Assembly: GCA_947359465.1 (NCBI GenBank)
Contig: OX375878.1
Span: 78,288,416 to 78,352,415 of the forward strand
DNA: 64,000 nt
DNA from: Metellina segmentata
Lineage: Eukaryota; Arthropoda; Arachnida; Araneae; Tetragnathidae
Direction: 5' to 3'
Shown in pieces: positions 26,101 through 38,100 of this stretch. The notes beneath the pieces were generated by a model. That model was not told the DNA's origin. It worked only from the letters and a program-made list of their open reading frames with translations, and searched no databases. How positions within the stretch are numbered: position 1 is the first letter of the stretch; every line of letters begins with the position of its first letter. The translations under genes and the position numbers were made by a program.

Positions 26101-29100
26101 CAGTCAATTATAAGGCCTTACAACAGTTAGCTAACATAAAGGCATCCAAACTATTTGATGAACCAGATTTCCTAAAATAAATTATTATGCCATTGATCTA
26201 ATGGTGAGATTGTTAAGCGAAAAAGAATTAATTAATTTCAGCAGCAACAATCTCTCCAAATATAAAATTGCTTTTTCGAAACAAGTTCAAATTTACAATG
26301 ACTTAGTTTAAAGCACAATTTTTCAAAACCATAATTAATGTATCATTATCCATAATGCATCATACGAATGTAGCAACGATTTTCAAAGCCACCACGCATG
26401 CTTGGTGTAAGCAGCACCCTCTGAACTGATGCTAAAAGCATATAAATAGAGGGCTGTAGCGAGACGTTGAAAATAGTGCATGGTTATTTTTTAGTGGCGA
26501 ACGTTTAGTGAGACCCAAGTATGCCTCCACGATGAAATAGGGTGAAATTCCAACAACTTACAGAGTTTGAACGGGGGAGAATCATTGGCCTTCGTGAAGG
26601 AGGATTTTCCTATCGTGCAATAGCAGCTTGTGTGCAACGGAACAGTTCCACAGTGATGCAAGTTTGGAAGCAGTGGACCAACGAGCACAGGACAACTCGA
26701 AAAACTGGGTGTAGATGACGGAAGCGCGATATTAGACACCTGGTCCACATGGCGGTGAATGACCATACAGCTTCCTCCAGACAGTCGACAGCACTTTGGT
26801 CTACTGCTACAGGTGTAGTAATGTCGTCTTTGTCAATTCGCCGATGTCTGCTGCACCATGTACAAGGATTCCTTTATACAGGATCTCCCTCACGCCAAAC
26901 CATCGTTGGCTGCGTCTGCAATGGGCTCATGAGCACAGAGCCTGGCGGGCTGATTGGCAACAAGTTGTCTTTTCTGATGAATCCCGCTTTAATTTGTGGA
27001 ACCATGATGGCCGCATTTGTGTTAGACGCTATGCCGGTGAATGCTGCCTTCCAGAGTGCGGTATCGAACGTCATAGTGGCCGAACAACCGGAGTTATGGT
27101 CTGAGATGCGATTTCGTATCATGGACGATCTCAGCTGCTACGAATTAAGGGTAATCTGAATAGCAACAGGTACGTCCATGAAGTGCTAGAGCCCGAAGTC
27201 GTTCCCTTGATTCAAAGCATCCCTGGAGCTATCTTTCCACAAGATAATGCACGCCCTTATGTTGCAAGGAATGTTCGAGACTTCTTTTCAGCCCAACACA
27301 TGCAACTTCTTCCTTGGCCTGCTTATTCGCCGGATATGTCGCCTATTGAGCATGTGCGGGATTTGGTTGGTCGGCGTCTCGCTAGTGATCAGCGTCCTAC
27401 AGCTTCAAAAGACGAACTTTGGAAGCGCATACCAACAATATGGAATTTTCTTCCACAAGCAGACATTCATCATATGTTTCACTCCATGCCACGTCCTATA
27501 GCAGCACTTATTGCAGTGCGTGGTGGCTACACCAAATACTGATTTTAGACACTTAATTTTTTTTTTTTTGCTTTGAAAATTTATTCATTTGTTTGTACTA
27601 ATACAAGCCGTTTTTGTATTAAATTTCATTTAATTCTGGTGACTCCTTCATGGTGTTGCATTTTTTACAAACAGCAGTATATATATATCTAAATAATGTC
27701 AAGAGGCAGGTATAAACACAATTTAAGACATGCAATCAGAAGATATACTTACACTTAAGACATACAATCAGAAGATATACTTACACTTAAGACATACAAT
27801 CAGAAGATATACTTACATGTTTTGGTTGAATTTCTATTCTGCGTACTAAATCTAAAGATTCCCAGTCATAAAAGGCAAGACCACTAATTGATTTCACACC
27901 TAACATATGACCACCAAATATTGCTAAAAGAAAATAAGTTTTTGATTTATCATATTAAAGAGAATCTAAGACATATTAAAGAGAATCTAAGACATATTAA
28001 AGAGAATCTAAACTTTCTTGAGCAATAAAAAACAAAAACCATTTTTATACACAGAATAGCAGAATGTTTTGTAGTACAATTAACATTAATAAATCTATAT
28101 TCCTTTGAAATATATTTTCTGTATTTCTTTCATTTATGCTCTAACTTCAAATAGCTAGACATGAAAATGAAGCCCACGGGAATAAAGTTAAACAATTTCT
28201 ATTAAAAAGGAGTTTGCTCTATCTTAAATGAATAAAAATAGAAGAATTGAAGTTTCCCTTGAGTTGAGAATTGTTTTCACCCAGCTGTGATAGAATTCGA
28301 AAATCATATTCCCTATTAAACTGAACAAAAATAAGGGACATTATATGTATGGATGACAGCACCTGATAATTTATTATTGCAAAATTGGGTCCCATTTGCT
28401 AAAAGTAAAATATGTACCTGTACCATTCTTATTGATTCATGCTCTCAACTTTCATTTTTTAACCAGCAGCAAGTGCAGAAATTTGTGTGCTGTACAACTA
28501 TTTATTATAAGAACTGTTAGAACATTCGGATTGATAATTGTTGACAAAAGAAATAAAAAAATTAAGTTGGTGCATATGAACGCCCTAAAGAATATTTTGA
28601 ATTAAGAGTAACTTGAAAAATGGAAATAATACAATCTATAAAGGGAAGCATTTAAATTCAGAACAAATATGTGTCACTGGATCAGGATATGCTGATTTAA
28701 ATCAAATTTTCAATTATCTTTCTAAGTAATTGAAGTTTAACTATATTAACGATGAAATAACCTGGGATAAAGTATATGCTATTTTATTCAAGTAAGTTAA
28801 AAAGTTGTTCCTCTGTAACACCTGAAGAGTGACTTGACAATTACATGTTAGCTACCTGAAGAGTGACTTGAAAATACTTGGATTCCATATTAGAGAGGAG
28901 CCGACCAACCGGTATAGTGGTTAAGGTGTTGGCCTCTGGATGGGAATGTTCCTGGTTCGAATCCGGGGACAGGGCATGGATATAATTGTGCTATCCTTAG
29001 TTAGGGGTAGTGATGATCGCCCATTGGGTGCCCCTTCACAAATGACCATCGCTTCCCGGCCTTGCAGTGGCCTATGATTAGCAATCGAGTGCCCGCCGTA

Positions 29101-32100
29101 ATTTAAAAAATATATATATTAGAGAGGAGCGTCAATTGGGATGCAGAGGTACCTACTTGGAGAAATTATTGGAGGAAGTAAAACACAATTAAGTTACAAG
29201 AGTGTTTCAGGTTTATTTTGACAGCATAAATAATAAAGGATATTATCGCTATAATTGAAACATGTATACCTTGTGTTAATAACAGACACAAACAAACATA
29301 TTTTAGGACCCAAGGAATTAGGGTTTCAAGAACATTGCATCCCTTCAAATAAAGTGATCTGTTAAAAGATCAAATCAATCTGCAAATTTGGAGTTACTTG
29401 TATTATTTGAAATATTTATCCTTATGTTTGAGGGTCATGGGATCTATCATAAACATTTAAAAAAGGTTTCAGGCTACTAGGGCCATGCTTGGTTTTTGAA
29501 AAAACTAATTTGGTTTCTCATTGGACCCAAGGGTGTCCAGGTCCCAAAGAGTGAATGGAAATGGGTGAGCCCCTAGGATGAAAATAACAAGTGACCAACA
29601 AATGTATCACCTTTCTGAGAGACTGAGTTTGGGGCCAGTTAATACATTGCAGTGTTTACAGTAAATTTTTACAGAATCTTCCAAGTGGAAAGGTTACATA
29701 GGGTTGAACAGATGTCCTTTCAAGATGGAATTTGCTATTCCTGATACACAAATCATTTGTCCCCGGTTAAAAATCAGTACTGGCCCTCACCTTCTAGCTT
29801 ACTTTGTAAACCTCAGGAAGAAAATTGACTAAGCTTATAGAAAATATTTTCATAACCGCTAAAGTCAAATATGCATTTAGTAGCATGCATGTAATTTAAA
29901 AAATCAAGAGAAAGCAGATACATTTCTTAATTTTCTCTTTTTGAAAAAGTATTGTATTCCAGATATTTTTTCTTGAACAGGGAAACCCTTTTAGATTTTA
30001 GTCTGTAGCAGACAAAACATTCATGAAGCCATCTTACTACCACAGCTATTAATAGACCATTGTGTTGCTCCAGTGCGACCTATAAATTCAACTACCAACA
30101 TATCGCAGATACTTCTATGTTTGTAAAAAGTATATTTTTAATTAACTCTCAAAACAAGTTGGGTAACAAAAAGCCAGAAAATTAAAATTTGTTTAATTTT
30201 GTTACTACAATTAATACAATTTTATTAAATTCATAATTAAATTTGCCTTTTCTTATTAAAATTATAATTTCTTAATTTTTAATGTTAAGTGTTATGGATT
30301 TTCGAAGAATAAAAAGAACAAGACAATAATAATTAAAATTGTTTCAATCTTTCAAAAATTTGCCCTGTTATATTTTCAAAATCATTATATTAATGTTTAA
30401 CATAAATCAATACTATCTAGGAAATCTGTGATTTGCATGTTTCCTATCTAACAAATTTAAGTGTATACAGACAATGAATTAATTAAAATCATTAAATACA
30501 GTAAAAAATTGCTTTTTAAATCTAGTAAAACCAAATAAATCTGATTTTTATGCAATTTTTGTATTATTTTTAGAATGAACAGTGAACTGTCATTAAGGTT
30601 TTACTTCTTACCTTCTGCACCATATTCAGGTTTGAAACTTTCCCTCTCCTTGAAATTTTTGAATATTTTGATAGACGTAGCACTTTCACGAATGGCGTAC
30701 TCAGAGGAATCCAATGCCCACACAAACTCTTGTGCAGAGCCGAAACTTTTGTTCCTCAAAGCCATAGCAGTGTAAATTATGTACTCGCCATCTCCACAAA
30801 CAACAACAAATCTGAAAAGAAATGAGGGGAAATATCGCAATAACCATTTATAATGCATATTGGAAGTGACAATTTGTAATGTCTTTCACTGTACCTTCCA
30901 TTTGAATTGTGAGACACTGTTTGAGGATATATTTCGCAACTTCCCATGTCTTTGACAACCAGTGGCAACCTCTCTCCATCTTTAATTTCAGCCTCCACCA
31001 TGGCCTTCAAATTAGCTTGTTGAAGTTCTGAGTGTCTGGCCCAAATGATTTTTCCAGAGCTATCCATAGACATAGCAGGTTCTTCTCGACCAACCTAAGA
31101 TAAAAACTAATGTGTAAGCGAAAAACAATTCAAATCAAAATCATATTAATGTTTAACGAAAATCAAAAACCATTCGGATACCTTACCTTTATTATTATAC
31201 TTCCTTCATCAAAACCAAGAGCCATACTATTTGAACCTTTTAAGCATGCAATTGACCACACTCTTTCTAAATTATAGTGCAAAGTACTTTCTAAACGATA
31301 TGTATTGGCATGCCAAATTTTCACAGTACCTAAGGAGAAAATGTAAACAGGATTACAGAGACTATTTTCTAAGAACATATCTTATTATACTACAAATTAT
31401 TTAGAGTACAAAAACTTTTATTCATGAGAAATTCAACTGTATGAAAATAAATTGGCATGTCCCATATCACTATCAAATAACATAAAATCAAATAAAGAAA
31501 CATACTCACAAAATTACAGATGCAATAAATATACCTAAAATAATTACCTTATCAACCATTTAAGACAAAGAGATAAAAACTTAAAATTACCATCTTCTGA
31601 GCCTGTCATAATGATGGGTAGTTCAGGATGGAAGGTAACTGCTGATATATTTTGAATGTGACCTTCTAAAGTTTGAATGCATGTTTTGTTCTAAATATGT
31701 AATAAATAAAACAAAAATAAGTAATTTTCAACCATGCAATAAATTAAGTTTCAGAGAAGACCAATCATGTAAGTTCAAATTCACATCACAATTTTAAGAT
31801 AATTTCAAAGGCATAATTTGAGAAAATATAAAGTTTTAATTACTTACATTATTAACAAACTTAGCTAAATAGTTAACACATGAAACAGTAAAACTACTGA
31901 ACTAGAAAGTAAACTAGTTTTTAGAAAACATTCCTAAACTTATTTGTTACAGTAGAGAAATAGTAAGAAACAAACCTGGTAATCCCATATTTTCACCAAT
32001 CTGTCATCAGCTCCAGATATTAAATATGGTTTATCTCCCCCATGATAATAATCAACACAGTTGATTCCTTTGTCATGCCCTTCCAATGTGAAATTAGGAG

Positions 32101-35100
32101 ACGTGGAGCCCAATTGCCATACCTATTAATAGTTTCGATCAATTGAAATAGAATACTAATGCATTAAATAAATCAGTACAAATAAAAGAAAAAGTCATAT
32201 TAATGAATTATAAAATTGTTCTTGGATTAAAACAAGATTCTAACACCTCTGAAGGATAACAGATTCACATCTATATACATAAAACACTAAGTCTTTTAAA
32301 CACATTTGCCAAACACATAAAAATTCAAGTGGTATTTTACAATGTTCTGAAAAGAAAAACATTAATTTTACAAGCTTTTATTTCACTTCACTTTCACAAA
32401 TAGAAACCATCATGATTGTGTACACATAAACATGTTGAATTTTTCAATTATGTCTAGCTAAGTAAATTGCTTGTTTTCCCAAGTTAAAATGTCAAAAAAA
32501 TGATCAAACTGATTTTACATGCTTGTACATAGAATCAATTTTACTGTTTTGCAAGTTACCAGGTCCATACAACACTAACTTATCAATGATCTTTTCTAAT
32601 GCTTCATGAAATATTTGGGTTTTTTGGGAATAATATTCAAGTAACTTTATAGCATTTTTACAAGTACCTAAGCACTGAAACACATTTCATGGCCAAAAAA
32701 CACAATAAAATAGTAGGTCAAAAACCAAGGTAGAAATGCAAAACAATTTTAATGTCATGGGGGGGGGGAAGTAAAGAGCATAATGTAACTCATAAATCAA
32801 AACATCAGCTTACTAACCATTTAAAATCAATTGAAAAATGAAATAACATCAAGAAGAAATTTGAAGATGTAGAAATAAAATACATACTTTTACAGTTCGA
32901 TCCAGTGAAGCACTAGCAAATGTATTATTATCTTTAGGATTTATGACAATTTGCATGATATAATGAGTATGACCTTCAAAAACTTGAGAACAAGCCCACT
33001 GTTTGTCCCAATTCCACAACTTGATTAACATATCATCTGGAAATATTTTAAAGGAAATAAATACTTTTAGAGAACAGACTAAATAATTAAAATAAATTGA
33101 CTCCTTGAAATTTTGTGAAGACAAATATATGTAGATTAATAAAAATATTTTAAATCAGAATTAAGTTTTGATAGTTTCAATAACAAGAAAATTACATTTA
33201 AACATTGAACAAAATATAATGAAATAATTTACTTTCATGACAGATTGATCAAATTATACTGAGTTGATGAAAATTTGGTAAATTGCATACAAAGAGATTT
33301 AAAATATTGCACACACAGAATTTTCAATATTCATTAACAAATTTACATACCACTGGATGTTAAAACAAAAGGTTGTGTAGGATGAACCACAATTGATCGA
33401 ATGTAATCTGAGTGAGCATCCAGTATATGGACACGTTCCAAAGTATTGTAGTTAAAAACTCGCAGTTGCATATCATCCTAAATCAAATCAAAGCATCAAA
33501 ACAATAAGATAAACTATTGAAAAGAAACAGTTTTAATGAAATTTGGAATTAAATACAGCAACATGTGGATACAATCACAAGAATAGTCATTAAATGTTAC
33601 ATTTTAGAATGGCATTTAATTAATCATTAATAACACCTTGGATACATGGATGAAGCAAAAAGGACTAGAAAACTAATTGTTATAAATTGGAGAGTATGGA
33701 AGATGCTCACAACTTTATGGTATCTCTCTATTAAAAAAAAGTTACTGCCGCTGCAGGATTGAAAACTCGTATTTTTCGTAGGATAAGAAAAGTATGAAAC
33801 TAACATGGTTTGTTCAAAATTGTACAGGGATGAAGATGAAAAAGATTTTTTTTCCAATGGGGCTATTAGTTTAGGGTGCATTAAGTGTTAAAGTCTAAAA
33901 AGGCGAAATTTCTAACGCAAGTGAGCAAATGACGTACAAATTTTCATTCAACCGTGATTTTTTTAGAGTACCTCTAAATGTGAATTTTTGCACAATTCCA
34001 AGTTTTTTTAGAAATTTTAATTTGGTTCCTAATAATATATATTTTTTTAATTCGGAAAAAATCAAAATATTTTTGTAACTTAAAAAAAAAAAAAACTGTA
34101 AAACCTATACCTTATTCCTATTAGTATTTAAATTTGAAAACATTGCAGGAAACCTTAGAATATACTCTTTCTTCCAGTAGAATTATTTTTGAAATTGGTT
34201 CATAAATAAATGCGACGCTATCAAAAGTATAATTTCACGATAGTGTACAAATTGTTCCTTGTGCAGACACGCAGAGATCCAATGTCAAACTGCCTTTATG
34301 AAACCGAGGCTCACTGGAATGAAAACCTCGATAAAACTCGTTGTGACGTCAATGAAAAGAGGCGATCAGGGGGCGGAGGTTTCACAATCGCATGAGATTG
34401 CAAACTAACACTCCTATTGCAGAGTCAAAGCAAAACAAACTGGATTTGCGAAGCAAACAATATGGGATTACAGGAGGGGGCGGAGGTTTTTCCGTCGTAG
34501 GAGATTGACGCTGCGAAAGGAGTGTTAGGTTGTGAAGCAAACCAAATGGGATTGTGTAGCAATCCCCAGGAGTTGCCAATCGGAGCCCCCAAGTAGAATT
34601 AAAACCAGATAAATACTTTGATTCACATGGTAAATGGGTTTTTCTGCACTTTATTTCTGTGAATGATAAAATCAAATGTTTGTCAGAAATGAATGATGAG
34701 ATTAAAATATAGAATTTATGTACTCATCTCTCTAATTAATTAGATTATTTAAATATCTGTTCAAAATTAAAAATGGGCGTTTTCTAAAAAAGTAAATGCA
34801 CAATGTATACATAAATTTTTGTACTTTCCGAATTAAGTACACAACATTAAAAAGCTGAAATGTTTTCTAATATACCATCTAATTCCTGACTTATCTGTCG
34901 AGGATCAGAAATATATTTTATTATACAATTTGGAAGAACTAGCATTGCATTACAAGTGTTAGAAAGTTTTAGGTAAATATAATACTAAATAAGTAAAGTA
35001 ATTTTTTAAAGAACAATAGTTTCAGCATATCATTCAAAATTAAGTATGTGGCATTCATAATAGTAGTATCTATATAGATATCCTTGATCCCAGAACCTTT

Positions 35101-38100
35101 CTTCCAAATGATACATTTTTGTTACCTAACCAATAGCATTGATTTAAAGTTCACTTTTGGCACTTTTTTGTATGAATATAAACTGAGAGGCTTCAAATCA
35201 TACTTACAGATGCAGTAATAACCCAATTTTTTCTGGGTACAAATTTAGTAGCTCGCACTGGCAAATCACAAACTTCGAAAGATTTGATAATGACCTAAAA
35301 ATGAAAGATAAAGATAGCTTCAGATGAAGAAAAATATACTGGAACTGATGCCACAAATGCAAATAACTCAAAGTAAAACATTACATTCTTTACAATGATA
35401 TTGTTTGAGCATAGCATAGATTTGTCCCTCAACAATTCTTTTGTTACAAAGGATAATTAGATCCACAATACAATTTAAAGTAAATTTTAAACCATGTTGA
35501 AAATATGTGCCCAGGTGGGATTCAAAGCCAGGAAGTCCTGAGCTAGGCTGAAGTGCAACCATTCAGCTAACAGATCAAGGAAGAAACAATTTTTAACTTT
35601 CCATTTGGCATGCATATGTATAAGATATTGATAGCTCATCTTAAAATATGATAAATAGATATCAAATACATTAGCTACATTTTATAATCCTTAAATGTTT
35701 CTTTACATAAATTAAAACTAGATGTAACTTTAGTTGTTTATGGGAACGTTTTGTCAGTGTGAAAAGGAAAAATTCATTAATTTAATCATATCTCTTTTTC
35801 AAACAAATTCAAAATTTTAAAACTTCAATCCAAAAATAGTAAGATAACAAAGAAAGTTTTTAAAAATTGCAAATTTTAGCGCAACATTCGTTTTGCAAAA
35901 AATATAAAAGTTACAATTTAAAAATTATTTATTTAAGGAAAATAACATTTTTAGGTATTGATCTAATGTGAAATTTTCTGCAGATTTCAAATCCATTGGA
36001 ATTTTTACTCTTTCTCCAACGATCTAGGAGATAGAAAAAATAACTACATAACTCCTGTTAAAACTTTTTATTTGTTTTGTTCTTCCACTAAAAACGTTCA
36101 AACGGAAACAGGGAAATAATAAATTAAGAATCTGTCCTATCTTTAAGCTATTGCGTTTCTAAAGAAAACAGTAATAATTAAAATGTCATTAAATTAATTT
36201 TAAAATGTTCTAGATTGAATTTTCCGCAGATTTCTGATTCCTTCCTAAAAAAAAATATTAAATTCATTTAAAAATGTTCTAGATTAAATTTGCCACGACC
36301 CAAAAATTTCAAAAAATGTGGACACCTCTGTGCCAAATTACTTTACTGTAAGTACTGTAGATAGTCAGGACTTTGCGGGAAACAAACACTTCCTTTTATA
36401 ATAGTAGAGATACAACATGGAGTGGGCAAAAATTATTGCACAAGGGCATTTCTTACCCACTGCACGGAAATGGGTGGGTGTAATGAAAAGAAGAGGTACT
36501 CGTTAATGAAAAGTCTATAATCAAGTGATGTGGGAGCAAAAAAGGTTGAAATTGCTGTTTTAGACAATGAGAATAAAATTTGGGAAAACTAAGAAACAGT
36601 TTTATAAAATGTAACAAAATGCAGATATTTCTTTTCCCTTATATTGAAATGTTTGTATAGCATTTTGTGGAATGATTCTTGCAAAGATCAAAATAGCAGA
36701 AAATGTTAAATTTGATTTTACTCCTAAGGCTTATAACTAATGAAATTCAAATACCTGGGATTCATAATTCCAAATGTGAACATTTCCATTGTAAAGACTG
36801 ACCAACATCCATGGTTCTGAAGGATGAAGATCAACACACTTAACTCTGTCTGAACGTGCTAACAGTTGACGCTTGACATCCAGTTTCAGAGGCTGTTTTA
36901 ATAACACATAATTTATGAATTATAAAGAAAATCAGAAATGTGTATGAATATTTATTAAATCTATAAAAATGCCAATATAGGAAGGAAGTAAACATTTGTT
37001 TAATTTCAAACTTATATATATATATATATATATATATACAGAGCATTCCAAAGAAAACAAGCAGAAGGCTACATTGGCGTCGTAAGTTTCAGATGGTTGT
37101 AATTTGAGATGAAAAAATCATAAAGGACAAGTGGATCATATTTCTTTAGCTGTCATTTTGTTTCTTTGTGCTCCTGGATACAAAGTTTTAGAGTAACTAC
37201 TCTGAGATGTGTAAAAGCTGCATTGAAGGTCAATTGGGGTCCAATTCCCCATTAACATATAATTTAAAATATTTTCAAGGTATCTAATTTTTTAAACTTT
37301 TACAAACAAATGATGGAACATTTTTACAAATGGTATAATAATAATAACAAAGATAAATATTTAGTTTATTGCAGAAAGAAGAAAATATCACCAACATCTT
37401 CAGGTAAGATGTTTTTAATATAATGTTAATAAAAAAAAGCAGAGTACACAATTAAATAAAGCTGTTAACTTCTTGATATTTTGGAGGTGCTTGAGCCCCA
37501 AAATCCCTTAATAGGTGTGCTCCAGTATTACATATTTTTAAAAAATGACTACTAAAACAAACTATTTAGAAAGACCAATGGAAACCGAAATCCAACAGGT
37601 TGAAAGAATAACACCTTCCAGTGAGATAAACCTGACTTACTTTGTTATTTAACTAACATTTACCATTATAAGCTTCTAACAGTTTAAGTTAACCAAGAAT
37701 CAAGTTTAACATACAGATACAGTACTCGATTGTTTACACAACAGAAATGTCTTGTAAGTTTCAGACCACTGAAATGTTCAAATAGTTTAATGACAGCATA
37801 TAATGAAAAGTTTAAAGGAAATAATTACACCCTAATATGTCTGAACATAATTTATGGTAAGCAACACATGATGCAATTACTTCATCAGTATATGCTTTCA
37901 AATTTAGTGACATTCAATAGTAAAAACTCAATCTACAACTTATTGCACTTAATTCACTAACCAATCTACACACGTTTGAAAGGAACCTACAAATCTTCCA
38001 TGGATAATTGGTTGGGTCTTGGCCGAATATGCAAGGACATATTCGGTCAAGCTGCGGCAACGAGACTCTTACGTGAAAAATTTCTATAAAATTCTGGAAT

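Noticed and set aside
27727..28012. CRISPR-like array
   Set aside because: Units are directly adjacent with no spacers, in an animal intron; these are simple tandem duplications.
28920..28975. Functional tRNA gene
   Set aside because: Boxes A and B are present but the sequence continues into a SINE body with flanking duplications and no full cloverleaf.
37664..37666. Alternative COPB2 start ATG followed by GTAAAT
   Set aside because: Possible, but 38419 has a better ATG context and lies closer to the divergent promoter. Not fully excluded.
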